In this document: positions 17,977 to 27,292 of the stretch, one piece after another
Numbering within the stretch: position 1 is the stretch's first letter
How the letters are laid out: every line of letters starts with the position of its first letter
Assembly: GCF_002251795.1 (NCBI RefSeq)
Contig: NZ_NOXU01000026.1
Span: 202,797 to 266,796 of the forward strand
Origin: Niveispirillum lacus
Lineage (GTDB): Bacteria > Pseudomonadota > Alphaproteobacteria > Azospirillales > Azospirillaceae
DNA: 64,000 bases
Direction of reading: 5' to 3'
The notes under the pieces: generated by a model
What the model was told of the DNA's origin: nothing
Database searches by the model: none
The model's input: only the letters and a program-made list of their open reading frames with translations
Translations under genes and position numbers: made by a program

Positions 17977-20838
17977 ATGAGCGAGATTGTCCCCTTCCGC
18001 CGGCCCGGCGCCGACAAGGTGCCAGACGCGGCCACCAAGCTGCGTACGGCACCGCCGCGCCTGCTGTTACCCGATGCGCCGGCCATTGTGGTAGGCGCGC
18101 GGGGCGTTACGTGGGTGACCCCTGATGGGGAGGTGGACCTGATCCCGCACGACGAGGCAGCATACCGCCTGCGTCACCAGAATGTGATTATGGTCCATGC
18201 TCGTGCTGTGGCCCGACGCCTGAGGTCAGAACGGATGGCCGATCCGTTCGACCTGCTGGAACTGTTCGCCTTTGTTCGGCCTGCACGGTTCTGCCTGCCC
18301 ACGCCCAAGGGGTTGGCCGAGGCGACGGGACAGCCCATCCCCGCCGATCCGGAGGCAGAGGCCCTGTCTCTGATTGACAGTGCCCGCGCGCTTCTGTCTG
18401 AACTGGCCGAGAATAATCGCCCCGAACCCGACGGGGAGAAGCGTAAACTACCCCGCGAACGGTCGGACGCTGCCGGCATCGGCTGGTTCATGGGGCAGGC
18501 GGGCTGGTCCTGGGCGCCGTCAGTGATGGCTGCATTAGGCTTGCCCCATGGTCCCGGCGACGGGCGGGCTCGGCGCGGCCTGATGGTCTGGAACCACCTA
18601 AAGGAATGGCAGGCGGAGGCGCCGGAACCACCGCCCGGCCATATCCCCGTGGAACCGGCGGAGGCGCGCTGGCGTCTGGCCGAACTGGTGGGTAGCGGGG
18701 CCGGGGCCGAACCGCGCCCGCAGCAGGCCGACTATGCCAGCGCCGTCTCCAGCGCCTTCACCCCGCGTGAGGAACAGGGCGTACCCAATGTGGTTCTGGC
18801 AGAGGCCGGGACGGGCGTTGGTAAGACCTTGGGCTATTTGGCGCCCGCCACGGTCTGGGCGGAAAAGAACAGCGGACCCGTCTGGATATCGACCTATACC
18901 CGCCAACTTCAGCAGCAGATCGACAAGGAACTGGACCGGCTGCATCCCGACCCGGCGGTGAAGGCCAAGCGGGTGGTGGTGCGCAAGGGGCGGGAGAATT
19001 ACCTGTGCCTGCTGAACCTGGAGGAAGCGGCCAATATCGCCCATACCCAGCCGGCCTATGCCAATGCCATCGGTCTGATGGCCCGCTGGGCGGCGGCCAC
19101 GCGTGATGGCGACATGGCGGGCGGGGATTTTCCTGGCTGGCTGGTGGATATTCTGGGCAAGGGGCGCACGCTGGGCCTTGCGGATCGGCGGGGCGAATGT
19201 GTCTACAATGCCTGTTCGCACTATTCCCGGTGTTTCATAGAGAAGTCCGTCAGGCGGGCGCGCAAAGCCGACATTGTGGTGGCTAACCATGCTCTGGTCA
19301 TGGTGCAGGCGGCGCTGGGCGGGGGGGATGATGCCTATGTCCCCACCCGCTATGTCTTCGACGAGGGGCATCATGTCTTTGATGCCGCCGACAATGCCTT
19401 TGCCGGCCACCTGACAGCGGCAGAGGCGGCGGAGTTGCGCCGCTGGCTGCTGGGAGCGGAAGTATCGGGCCGCAGCCGGGCACGCGGCCTGCGCCGGCGG
19501 GTGGAGGATCTGGTCGGTGGGGACAAGGTCTCCCTGGACCTGCTGCAGGAGATACAGCAGGCGGCCCAGATCCTGCCGGGTGAAGCCTGGTCGCAGCGCA
19601 TCCATGGCGGGGAGGTGAAGGGCCCGTTGGAGGCCTTCCTGGCCGGGGTGCGCGGACAGGTCTACGCCCGCGCCCAGGGCGTGGATAATCCCTACAGCCT
19701 GGAAACCGATTGCAAGCCCGTGGCCGAGGGGCTGGTCGATTTGGCCATCGACCTGGATACCGCTCTTTTGAAACTGGCCACGCCGTTGGAGAAGCTGGCC
19801 GACCGGTTGAAGGAGATGCTGGACGAAGAAAGCGACGAATTGGAGGCCGAAACCCGGCGCCGCATGGACAGCGTGGCGCGCGCCTGCAAACGCCGCGCAC
19901 AGAATGAAGTCAATGGCTGGCGGCTGATGCTGCAAAGCCTGAAGGATGAGACGCCGCGTAAGTTCGTGGACTGGTTCGGGATTGAGCGGGTGGAAGGACG
20001 CGATTTTGACCTGGGTATGTATCGCCACTGGGTCGACCCCACTATTCCCTTTGCTGATACGGTGGGAACGGCGGCCCATGGGCTGGTCCTGACCAGTGCG
20101 ACCCTGACCGACGGGACCGGAGATGTGGAGCAGGACTGGCAGGCGGCGCATCTGCGCACCGGTACCGTCCATATGGCGGCTACGGCCTTGCGTGCTGCGG
20201 TACCCAGCCCCTTCGACTATGCCAACCAGACGCGGGTGCTGGTGGTCAATGATGTACGCAAGGATGATCTGGGGCAGGTGGCGGCGGCCTACCGGGAACT
20301 GTTCCTGGCGGCGGGTGGGGGCGGTCTTGGCCTGTTCACGGCGATCCAACGGTTGCGCGCCGTCCATGAACGCATCGCCGAACCGCTGGAGGCGGCGGGT
20401 ATCCCGCTGCTGGCCCAGCATCTGGACGGCATGGATGTGCCCACCTTGGTGGATATCTTCAGGGGCGAGGAGGATGCCTGCCTGCTGGGTACCGATGCTG
20501 TCCGGGACGGTGTGGATGTACCGGGCCGATCCCTGCGCCTGATCGTCTTTGACCGCGTGCCCTGGCCCCGGCCCGATATCCTGCACAAGGCACGGCGGAA
20601 CTATTTCGACAAGATCGCGGGCCGCCGCGGCTTTGACGACATGATCACCCGCCTGCGCCTGCGCCAGGCTTTTGGCCGATTGGTGCGCCGGGCCGATGAT
20701 CAGGGGGTGTTTGTCCTGCTGGACCCGATGATGCCATCGCGCCTGCTAGGCGCTTTCCCCGACGGGGTGGAGGTGCGCAAGGTCGGTCTGGCAGAGGCGG
20801 TGCGGGTGGCCCGCGGCTTTTTGATAAAGCGCGGCTGA
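17977..20838 (+). CDS. ATP-dependent DNA helicase, DinG/XPD family
   Basis: A 953-residue superfamily-2 helicase. Walker A is AEAGTGVGKTLGYLAP near residue 278. Cysteines 344, 408, 413 and 419 match the iron-sulfur cluster spacing of XPD/DinG helicases. Motif II is VFDEGHH near 460, and the C-terminal helicase half contains GLVLTSATLTDG, LGTDAVRDGVDVPG and the arginine motif LRQAFGRLVRR. The N-terminal 260 residues are an extension before the helicase core. Such enzymes unwind 5'-3' and help to resolve R-loops, forks or G-quadruplexes. The length suggests the alphaproteobacterial DinG-like subgroup rather than E. coli DinG itself (about 715 residues). Confidence 0.88.
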   Translation: MSEIVPFRRPGADKVPDAATKLRTAPPRLLLPDAPAIVVGARGVTWVTPDGEVDLIPHDEAAYRLRHQNVIMVHARAVARRLRSERMADPFDLLELFAFVRPARFCLPTPKGLAEATGQPIPADPEAEALSLIDSARALLSELAENNRPEPDGEKRKLPRERSDAAGIGWFMGQAGWSWAPSVMAALGLPHGPGDGRARRGLMVWNHLKEWQAEAPEPPPGHIPVEPAEARWRLAELVGSGAGAEPRPQQADYASAVSSAFTPREEQGVPNVVLAEAGTGVGKTLGYLAPATVWAEKNSGPVWISTYTRQLQQQIDKELDRLHPDPAVKAKRVVVRKGRENYLCLLNLEEAANIAHTQPAYANAIGLMARWAAATRDGDMAGGDFPGWLVDILGKGRTLGLADRRGECVYNACSHYSRCFIEKSVRRARKADIVVANHALVMVQAALGGGDDAYVPTRYVFDEGHHVFDAADNAFAGHLTAAEAAELRRWLLGAEVSGRSRARGLRRRVEDLVGGDKVSLDLLQEIQQAAQILPGEAWSQRIHGGEVKGPLEAFLAGVRGQVYARAQGVDNPYSLETDCKPVAEGLVDLAIDLDTALLKLATPLEKLADRLKEMLDEESDELEAETRRRMDSVARACKRRAQNEVNGWRLMLQSLKDETPRKFVDWFGIERVEGRDFDLGMYRHWVDPTIPFADTVGTAAHGLVLTSATLTDGTGDVEQDWQAAHLRTGTVHMAATALRAAVPSPFDYANQTRVLVVNDVRKDDLGQVAAAYRELFLAAGGGGLGLFTAIQRLRAVHERIAEPLEAAGIPLLAQHLDGMDVPTLVDIFRGEEDACLLGTDAVRDGVDVPGRSLRLIVFDRVPWPRPDILHKARRNYFDKIAGRRGFDDMITRLRLRQAFGRLVRRADDQGVFVLLDPMMPSRLLGAFPDGVEVRKVGLAEAVRVARGFLIKRG

Positions 20839-20846
20839 CCCGCCCC

Positions 20847-21008
20847 CTATTCCCCGGATTGGCGTGAAAACGCTGCGGCCCCGCGCATCATCCGTTCCAG
20901 ATCACGGATGCAATCTGTCTGCCGTGACTGGCGGCGCTGTTCGTCCGTCTGGTTCTCCGTGGTGACAACACGCCGCCCGCCACCTTGGTCCCGATCATCC
21001 ATTTCCAT
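20847..21008 (-). CDS. Possible small protein, 53 residues
   Basis: A minus-strand frame from ATG 21008 to TAG 20847-20849, charged and glutamine/arginine-rich (EQRRQSRQTDCIRDLERMMR). GGGA stands a few bases before the start. It lies convergent to the helicase gene and divergent from ahcY, in a 450-base gap that otherwise holds only the ahcY promoter. A longer overlapping frame on the same strand (20888-21199) looks less protein-like. I do not recognise the protein, and it could be chance. Confidence 0.3.
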   Translation of the reverse strand: MEMDDRDQGGGRRVVTTENQTDEQRRQSRQTDCIRDLERMMRGAAAFSRQSGE

Positions 21009-21145
21009 CTGTCGTCCCACTTACAAATGGCCCCCACCGTTTCCGATAGTCCGTCAGCGGGGCGGGGGTGGCAATCCGCCTCCTTCACATGGCTGGCGTC
21101 AAAGTGTCGCGGAGCCGAAACAGAATCGCAACAAACAGATGCACA

Positions 21146-21163
21146 CATAAAGATATCTTTATG
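21146..21163. promoter_or_regulatory. 18-bp perfect palindrome upstream of ahcY (probable operator)
   Basis: CATAAAGATATCTTTATG is an exact palindrome 125 bases before the ahcY start, in an otherwise GC-richer region. ArsR-family repressors of the methionine/SAH cycle (SahR type) are known to control ahcY in several proteobacteria through palindromes of this size. That this is such a site is inference from position and shape. Confidence 0.6.
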
Positions 21164-21287
21164 CTTGCTTGCCATCGCTCTGCCTGATACATCCTGCACC
21201 AGACGCGGTGGCCATTATGGCATGCCGCTGTTTTGCATTCTGTAAACGCCAAGATCAGCACCTGCACGGGTGCCACCGGAGCCATCC

Positions 21288-22583
21288 ATGACCGCCTTCA
21301 CCGATTACAAGGTCGCCGACATCTCGCTGGCCGGCTGGGGCCGCAAGGAAATCACCATCGCCGAGACCGAGATGCCGGGCCTGATGGCCCTGCGTGAGGA
21401 ATATGGCGCGTCCAAGCCGCTGGCCGGTGCCCGCATCGTCGGCTGCCTGCACATGACCATTCAGACGGCCGTGCTGATCGAGACGCTGACTGCCCTGGGC
21501 GCGACTGTGCGTTGGTCTTCGTGCAATATCTTCTCCACCCAGGATCAGGCCGCTGCCGCTATCGCTGCTGCCGGCATCCCGGTTTTCGCCTGGAAGGGCG
21601 AGACGGAAGAAGAATTCTGGTGGTGCATTGAGCAGACGCTGCGTGGCCCCGACGGCTGGACCCCGAACATGATCCTGGACGATGGCGGCGACGTCACCCA
21701 GATCATGCATGAGAAGTACCCGGAGATGCTGGCCGAGGTGAAGGGTCTGTCGGAAGAGACCACGACGGGCGTGCATCGTCTGTATGAGATGGTGAAGGCC
21801 GGGACCCTGAAGGTCCCCGCCATCAACGTGAATGACAGCGTCACCAAGTCGAAGTTCGACAATCTCTATGGCTGCCGGGAATCGCTGGTGGACGGCATCA
21901 AGCGCGCCACTGACGTGATGATCGCCGGCAAGGTCGCCGTCGTTGCCGGTTACGGCGACGTGGGCAAGGGCTCTGCCGCCTCCCTGCGCACCCAGGGTGC
22001 CCGCGTCCTGGTGACCGAGATCGACCCGATCAACGCGCTCCAGGCCGCCATGGAAGGCTATCAGGTTGTCACCATGGAAGAAGCAGCCCCCGTCGGCGAC
22101 ATCTTCGTGACCGCCACGGGCAATGTCGACGTCATCACCCAAGACCATATGCGCGCCATGAAGGATCGCGCCATCGTCTGCAATATCGGCCATTTCGACA
22201 GCGAGATTCAGATCGCCTCGCTCCAGAACTATGTCTGGGACGAAGTGAAGCCGCAGGTCGATGAGGTCGTGTTCCCCGATGGCAAGCGCCTGATCGTTCT
22301 GGCCAAGGGCCGCTTGGTGAACCTGGGCTGCGCCACCGGTCACCCCAGCTTCGTGATGTCCGCCAGCTTCACCAACCAGGTGCTGGCCCAGATTGAGCTG
22401 TGGCAGAACCATGCCAAGTACGAGAACAAGGTCTATGTGCTGCCCAAGCACCTGGACGAGAAAGTGGCCCGCCTGCATCTGGAAAAGATCGGCGCCAAGC
22501 TGACCCAGTTGACGCAGAAGCAGGCCGATTATATCGCCGTGCCGGTCCAGGGTCCGTTCAAGCCGGATCATTACCGCTACTGA
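21288..22583 (+). CDS. ahcY: Adenosylhomocysteinase
   Basis: S-adenosylhomocysteine hydrolase, which splits SAH into adenosine and homocysteine with bound NAD and so relieves product inhibition of methyltransferases. The ATG at 21288 ([20 protein letters not shown]) has CGGAG about 6 bases upstream and gives 431 residues, the normal length. Signatures are [31 protein letters not shown], the NAD-binding [10 protein letters not shown] and the C-terminal PDHYRY ending that completes the active site of the neighbouring subunit. It is transcribed alone, from the region with the 18-bp palindrome, and ends at a strong terminator. Confidence 0.98.
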   Translation: MTAFTDYKVADISLAGWGRKEITIAETEMPGLMALREEYGASKPLAGARIVGCLHMTIQTAVLIETLTALGATVRWSSCNIFSTQDQAAAAIAAAGIPVFAWKGETEEEFWWCIEQTLRGPDGWTPNMILDDGGDVTQIMHEKYPEMLAEVKGLSEETTTGVHRLYEMVKAGTLKVPAINVNDSVTKSKFDNLYGCRESLVDGIKRATDVMIAGKVAVVAGYGDVGKGSAASLRTQGARVLVTEIDPINALQAAMEGYQVVTMEEAAPVGDIFVTATGNVDVITQDHMRAMKDRAIVCNIGHFDSEIQIASLQNYVWDEVKPQVDEVVFPDGKRLIVLAKGRLVNLGCATGHPSFVMSASFTNQVLAQIELWQNHAKYENKVYVLPKHLDEKVARLHLEKIGAKLTQLTQKQADYIAVPVQGPFKPDHYRY

Positions 22584-22615
22584 TTTGAGCGCCCTTTGCG
22601 GGGTGCTGATATGCG

Positions 22616-22650
22616 AACCCCCGCCGGGTCACCGGCGGGGGTTTTGCTTT
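22616..22650 (+). terminator. Rho-independent terminator of ahcY
   Basis: AACCCCCGCCGG (22616-22627) pairs exactly with CCGGCGGGGGTT (22632-22643) around a GTCA loop, followed by TTGCTTTT. It lies 33 bases after the ahcY stop. Confidence 0.93.
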
Positions 22651-22675
22651 TGCAGTGAGCAACCATTGGCACAGA

Positions 22676-22709
22676 AATCCGTCTTGATCGTAACCGATCA
22701 AGACGGATT
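22676..22709. repeat. Perfect 15-bp hairpin at the 3' end of the PH-like gene
   Basis: AATCCGTCTTGATCG (22676-22690) and CGATCAAGACGGATT (22695-22709) are exact complements around a TAAC loop. The hairpin overlaps the stop codon of the minus-strand PH-like gene. Without a T-tract it is more likely a transcript-end or processing structure than a strong terminator. Confidence 0.6.
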
Positions 22710-23201
22710 GATGTAGTGTCCTAATGACAGGAAATTCTCCTGTGTTGTGGCGTCGACGGGCAGTTGGCGTTCCAGCACCAGTTCTGCTACACGCGCCGCA
22801 ATCGCATCGAAGCCGGTGAGCTGGCTTTCGATGCTGTGGCGACGGCGGCCCACTTGCAAGGTCAGTTGCATCCAGCCGCCGGACCGGTCCTTCTTCGTGG
22901 AATAATAGCGCAGCTTCACGCCGGTGATCTGGTCCCAGCGCAGAATGGCGGCCACGAAATTCGTCTGAAAGCCCAGTCCATCGGACCGCAGGCTGTACTG
23001 TGTTTGCTGTCGGCCCAGCGTCCGTAGCCCAAGCCAAAGGAACAGACCTGCCCCCGTCAGCAGTGGGATGGCTACCAGCGGGTGAGCGTCGAACCCAACC
23101 AGGGCAAGGGGGCCCAGCGTCACCGCCAGGCCCCCTGCTGACCTTAGCCCATCGGCCTTCAATGTGTCGGCCGGATAGCGGCCGAACGTCTGTTCGGTCA
23201 C
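22698..23201 (-). CDS. Small membrane protein with a PH-like domain
   Basis: A 167-residue protein with two closely spaced hydrophobic segments near residues 20-60 (GLAVTLGPLALVGFDAHPLV and IPLLTGAGLFLWLGLRTLG). A beta-rich cytoplasmic part follows (QYSLRSDGLGFQTNFVAAIL, then RWDQITGVKLRYYSTKK), resembling bacterial PH-like domain proteins. The ATG at 23201 overlaps the stop of the upstream peptidase gene by four bases (ATGA), so the two are translationally coupled. No enzymatic motif is visible, and the assignment rests on architecture only. Confidence 0.6.
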   Translation of the reverse strand: MTEQTFGRYPADTLKADGLRSAGGLAVTLGPLALVGFDAHPLVAIPLLTGAGLFLWLGLRTLGRQQTQYSLRSDGLGFQTNFVAAILRWDQITGVKLRYYSTKKDRSGGWMQLTLQVGRRRHSIESQLTGFDAIAARVAELVLERQLPVDATTQENFLSLGHYINPS

Positions 23202-25441
23202 TGGTTCATCCCATGGGCGCGCAGAATGAAGGCTTGGGACAACGCCACTTCCTTCAACTTGTCAAAACGGCCGGTTGAGCCGCCATGACCTGCACTCATC
23301 TCCGTCTTTAACATCAAGACATTGTCGTCGGTCTTGTAGGCGCGCAGTTTTGCCGCCCATTTGGCCGGTTCCCAATAGGTGACGCGGTAGTCATTCAGCC
23401 CCGCCGTGATCAGCAGCGGCGGATAGGGCCGCTTGGTCACATTGTCATAGGGGCTGTAGGTCTTCATGACATCGTAGATTTCCTTGATATTGGGATTGCC
23501 CCATTCCGGGTAATCGCCGGTAGTCAGTGGCAGCGTGTCATCGAACAGCGTGTTCAGCACATCGACGAAGGGCACATGCGCCACGGCCCCAGCGAACATG
23601 CCGTCGGATGCCATGTTCAGTACGGCCCCCATCAGGGTGCCACCGGCAGACCCACCCTCGATGCTGATCTGGCCGGGGCTGGTATAGCCCTGGGCCACCA
23701 GGAACTGGGCCACATCCAAGAAATCGTTGAAGGTGTTGGGCTTGTTGGTCAGGCGACCGGCATCGTGCCAGGGACGGCCCATCTCCTCACCCCCGCGAAT
23801 ATGGGCGATGGCATAGACAAAGCCGCGATCCAGCAGGCCGATTCGGTTGGTGGAGAAGCCGGGTTCCATGGCGATGGAGTAGGAACCATAACCATAGAGG
23901 TGCAGCGGCGCCTTGCCGTCCTTCTTCACATCCTTGCGATAGACGATGGAGACGGGAATGGGCGTGCCATCCCGCGCCAGGGCCATCAGCCGTTCGGACG
24001 TGTAGAGAGAGGGATCATAACCGCTGGGGATTTCCTGCACCTTGCGTGTGGTCAAGGTGCGGGCGGCCAGATCATAATCAAATACGGTCGGCGGCGTCAC
24101 CAGCGAATGATAACGGACCCGCAGGGTGCCCGTCTCATATTCCTCATTATTCATGCCCGATACGGCGAAGGCGGCGTCGGGGAAGGCGATGGTGTGCGAC
24201 CCGCCCTTACTGTCCAGTACCCAGACCTGTTGCGTGCCATCCTGGCGGCCGAACACCACCAGCCAGTCCTTCAGCGCCAGCAGTCCGGTCAGGTACTGCC
24301 GGTCACTACCTGCCATCACTTCCGTCCAGGCTTTTTCCGACCAGTCATTGATCGGGGTCTTCAACAGACGGAAATTCAGGTGCTTGTCATTGGACAGAAT
24401 CCACAGACTGTCACCCTGGTCGGCCACGGAATAAAGGTGATTCTCGCGGCGCGGGATCACGGGCTTGGGCGCTGCCGTCGGATTGTCAGACGGGATCAGC
24501 ATGGTTTCGGAGGAAACCAGGGTGCCTGACCCGATCTCGATGAAGCGGCCTGACTGGCTTTCACCAATGCCGACCCACCAGGACGGGTCCTGTTCCTCAT
24601 AGACGAGCACGCCGGCATCGGCCTTGGCACCCAATGTGGTACGCATCACCTGCTTGGGCCGCTGGCTTTCATCCTTCAGCACATAAAACAGGGTCCGGTT
24701 GTCCGCGGCCCAGACCACAGATCCAGACGTTGCGGGGATCGGTTCGCCCAAGAATTCGCCGTTTGTCAGGTCCTTCACGACAAGCGTGAAGTTCTCCGAG
24801 CCGTTATCATCAAAGCTGTAGGCGAGATAACGGCCATCAGGGCTGGGCGCCATGTCGCCAATATCATAGAAATCTTTGCCTTTGGCCAAATCGTTCACAT
24901 CCAGGATGGTCTTCTCCGCCCCTTCCGGCTCGCCCTTGGCGCGGCGCACAATGGTGGGGTGGTCCTGGCCAGTGGCATAGCGTGACTGATAGATATATCC
25001 GCCTTTGGGGTAGGGCACGCCGGTGTCGTCTTCTTTCACCCGGCTCTTCAGTTCGCTGAAAAGTGCCGCCCGCAGCCCATCCTCTTCGGCCCCCATGACC
25101 GTGTCAGTATAGGCGTTCTCGGCCTTGAGATAGTCCAGCACCTCCGGATCATCGACCTTGGGGTAGGAGCGGTCCCGTAGCCAATCATACGGATCGATCC
25201 ACGTGTCGCCATGGCGCACATGTTCCACCGGGATCTGTTGGGCGACGGGTGGTGCGGGGAACAGGCTTTGACGCAAAGGTGGCAGGTCGTTGCCGGCCTG
25301 GGCGACGGGCTGTGTCGGCATTTCGGCGGGCTTCCTCGGCAGGGTTACGTAGGCAAGGGTGGTGGCCCCAACCAGGGCAGCAAACAGGATAAGGATGCCT
25401 GGGCGGCGAATACCGCCCCGCGCTGGATCACCCGATGACAT
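23198..25441 (-). CDS. Prolyl oligopeptidase family protein (S9A, oligopeptidase B-like)
   Basis: A serine peptidase of 747 residues from the ATG at 25441, with AGGGTG about 7 bases upstream. Residues 10-32 form an N-terminal membrane anchor or signal (GILILFAALVGATTLAYVTL), so it works at the periplasmic face. This is less usual for oligopeptidase B, which is mostly cytoplasmic. A beta-propeller follows, then the alpha/beta hydrolase domain with the nucleophile SIEGGSAGGTLMGA, the acid in AGLNDYRVTYWEP and the histidine in EMSAGHGG. The family cleaves short peptides after basic residues. The coupled downstream gene is the PH-like membrane protein. Confidence 0.92.
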   Translation of the reverse strand: MSSGDPARGGIRRPGILILFAALVGATTLAYVTLPRKPAEMPTQPVAQAGNDLPPLRQSLFPAPPVAQQIPVEHVRHGDTWIDPYDWLRDRSYPKVDDPEVLDYLKAENAYTDTVMGAEEDGLRAALFSELKSRVKEDDTGVPYPKGGYIYQSRYATGQDHPTIVRRAKGEPEGAEKTILDVNDLAKGKDFYDIGDMAPSPDGRYLAYSFDDNGSENFTLVVKDLTNGEFLGEPIPATSGSVVWAADNRTLFYVLKDESQRPKQVMRTTLGAKADAGVLVYEEQDPSWWVGIGESQSGRFIEIGSGTLVSSETMLIPSDNPTAAPKPVIPRRENHLYSVADQGDSLWILSNDKHLNFRLLKTPINDWSEKAWTEVMAGSDRQYLTGLLALKDWLVVFGRQDGTQQVWVLDSKGGSHTIAFPDAAFAVSGMNNEEYETGTLRVRYHSLVTPPTVFDYDLAARTLTTRKVQEIPSGYDPSLYTSERLMALARDGTPIPVSIVYRKDVKKDGKAPLHLYGYGSYSIAMEPGFSTNRIGLLDRGFVYAIAHIRGGEEMGRPWHDAGRLTNKPNTFNDFLDVAQFLVAQGYTSPGQISIEGGSAGGTLMGAVLNMASDGMFAGAVAHVPFVDVLNTLFDDTLPLTTGDYPEWGNPNIKEIYDVMKTYSPYDNVTKRPYPPLLITAGLNDYRVTYWEPAKWAAKLRAYKTDDNVLMLKTEMSAGHGGSTGRFDKLKEVALSQAFILRAHGMNQ

Positions 25442-25707
25442 TTGCGACACCCTATTCATTGTGAGTTTGGTGGCAAAGATAGGGCGGTGCTGCCCCGGAC
25501 GCCAATGGGGAAATCCTGCTGGACCCATCATTTAGGGCGGGCATCGGTTCCTGAAAGGATTTATAGTGGTAATCAGATTAGTCAGCCGCCTGACCCGTTC
25601 TGCCGTTTGATCGCGGGGAATGGCCGGGTGGTCTTATTTTGTGTTGGTTTGGTGTGTCGGCGACGACCCAGCAAGGGACGGGCGCCGCAGACAGAACGGG
25701 GCGATCA

Positions 25708-27276
25708 TTGGTTGATGACGATTTCCTGTTCGCGGAGGATGGCACCCTGCGCGGTGCGCCAATCGCGCTTCCGGAAAGCCGCCAGCCGGACGGCCCGCCC
25801 TGGCGTATCCTGATCGTCGATGATGACGAAGAAGTACATTCTGTCACCCGCTATGCGCTGCGCAAGGTTCGGTTTCGCGACCGGCCCCTGGAACTGTTGT
25901 CAGCCTATTCCGCTGCGCAAGCATTGACCATGTTGGCGGCGGAGTCTGCGGTCGCTCTGGTCCTGCTGGACGTGGTGATGGAGACGGATGATGCCGGTCT
26001 GCGGCTGGTGCGTGCCATCCGTGAAGATCTTGGCGATATGGCCATCCGTATCATCCTGCGCACCGGACAGCCCGGACAGGCCCCGGAAGAACGGGTGATC
26101 GTCGATTATGACGTCAATGACTACAAGGCTAAGACGGAACTGACCTCGCAAAAGCTGTTTACCACCGTGATTGCAGCACTGCGGGCTTATGACAGCATCA
26201 CAACCATTGAGGCTAACCGCCGCGGACTGCGGCGCATGATCGCTCTTGATGATCGCCTGCGACCCGATATGGGGTTGGATGCTTATGCCCAGACGGTTCT
26301 GGAACAGGCAGGTCCGATCCTGGGGTCCAATGCCTGTGGTTTGGTCTGTGCTGTGGAGGGCGTTGAAGGCTGGTCGATTGGCGGTATCCGTTTCCGGCCG
26401 TTGGCTACCACTGGCCGGTTTGCCGGTATCCATGACATACCTGCCGGCGGCCCGCTGTACACACGGCTCAGCCAAGCACTGGCAGCGCGGCGGACGGGTG
26501 TGGATGGGCGCACGGCGACGCTCTACATGCCGGGCCCGGATGGGGGGGCCTTTTTGGCGATCCTGGACTGCGATCGTCCTTTAATGCCGGCCGATGCCGA
26601 AATGCTGGGTGTCCTGACGGCGAAGTTTGCCGGCGGCCTAATCAATCTGGTTCTTTACGAACAGCTCAGCCAGGCCAATACCGATCTACGCGCATTGACC
26701 CAGACCTTGGAACACCGGGTGGTGGATCGTACGCGTGAGCTTTCGGAAGCCAATGCCAAACTGGAAACGCTGGCCAGTATCGACAGTCTGACTGGTATCC
26801 TGAACCGTCGCCGGTTCATGGAATTGGCGGAAGCGGAATGGGAACGGGCAGTCCGGTATAACCGGTCCTTCGCGCTGCTGTTGCTGGACCTCGACCAGTT
26901 CAAGCGCATCAATGACAGTTATGGCCATGCTGCTGGCGACACCGCTATCCGTGTGGCGGCGGAACGGGCGGGTAGTGTGCTGCGCGGTACGGACAGTCTG
27001 GCCCGCTTTGGCGGCGAGGAGTTGGTGGTCCTGTTGCCGGAGACTGAGTTGCCCGCCGCCCTGATGGCCGCCGAACGTATTCGGTCCGCTATTGGCACAC
27101 TGCCGGTCCTGCACGAAGACAAGGCGATCCCATTGACCACCAGTATCGGGGTTGCCGCCTGGCGCGGGGTGCAGGAGACGCTGGCCCAACTGCTGGACCG
27201 CGCTGATCAGGCGCTGTACCAGGCCAAGCAGATGGGGCGCAACCGCGTGGAAGCGTCCCGCATCACTGTTTCCTAA
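25708..27276 (+). CDS. Response regulator with GGDEF domain (diguanylate cyclase)
   Basis: A cyclic di-GMP synthase controlled by phosphorylation. Domain order is REC (WRILIVDDDEEVHS, phosphoacceptor Asp near residue 88 in LVLLDVVMETDDAG), a middle DUF3369-like sensory domain (about residues 170-330), a coiled coil, and GGDEF with the active site FGGEELVVLLPE near residue 435. The inhibitory site R-G-T-D lies exactly five residues before GGEEL, so product inhibition is likely. I chose the TTG at 25708; the frame is open further up to 25639 and the start is uncertain. No cognate kinase is adjacent. Confidence 0.9.
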   Translation: MVDDDFLFAEDGTLRGAPIALPESRQPDGPPWRILIVDDDEEVHSVTRYALRKVRFRDRPLELLSAYSAAQALTMLAAESAVALVLLDVVMETDDAGLRLVRAIREDLGDMAIRIILRTGQPGQAPEERVIVDYDVNDYKAKTELTSQKLFTTVIAALRAYDSITTIEANRRGLRRMIALDDRLRPDMGLDAYAQTVLEQAGPILGSNACGLVCAVEGVEGWSIGGIRFRPLATTGRFAGIHDIPAGGPLYTRLSQALAARRTGVDGRTATLYMPGPDGGAFLAILDCDRPLMPADAEMLGVLTAKFAGGLINLVLYEQLSQANTDLRALTQTLEHRVVDRTRELSEANAKLETLASIDSLTGILNRRRFMELAEAEWERAVRYNRSFALLLLDLDQFKRINDSYGHAAGDTAIRVAAERAGSVLRGTDSLARFGGEELVVLLPETELPAALMAAERIRSAIGTLPVLHEDKAIPLTTSIGVAAWRGVQETLAQLLDRADQALYQAKQMGRNRVEASRITVS

Positions 27277-27292
27277 GGCTGAGTTTTCCACC

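Noticed and set aside
18598..20586. 662-residue minus-strand open frame opposite the helicase gene
   Set aside because: It is a shadow of the GC-rich helicase gene: composition is His/Gln/Gly-rich and no family signature is visible.
21020..21287. Possible SAH riboswitch in the ahcY leader
   Set aside because: I could not find the conserved core or a pseudoknot-like arrangement; the palindrome is a better explanation for regulation.
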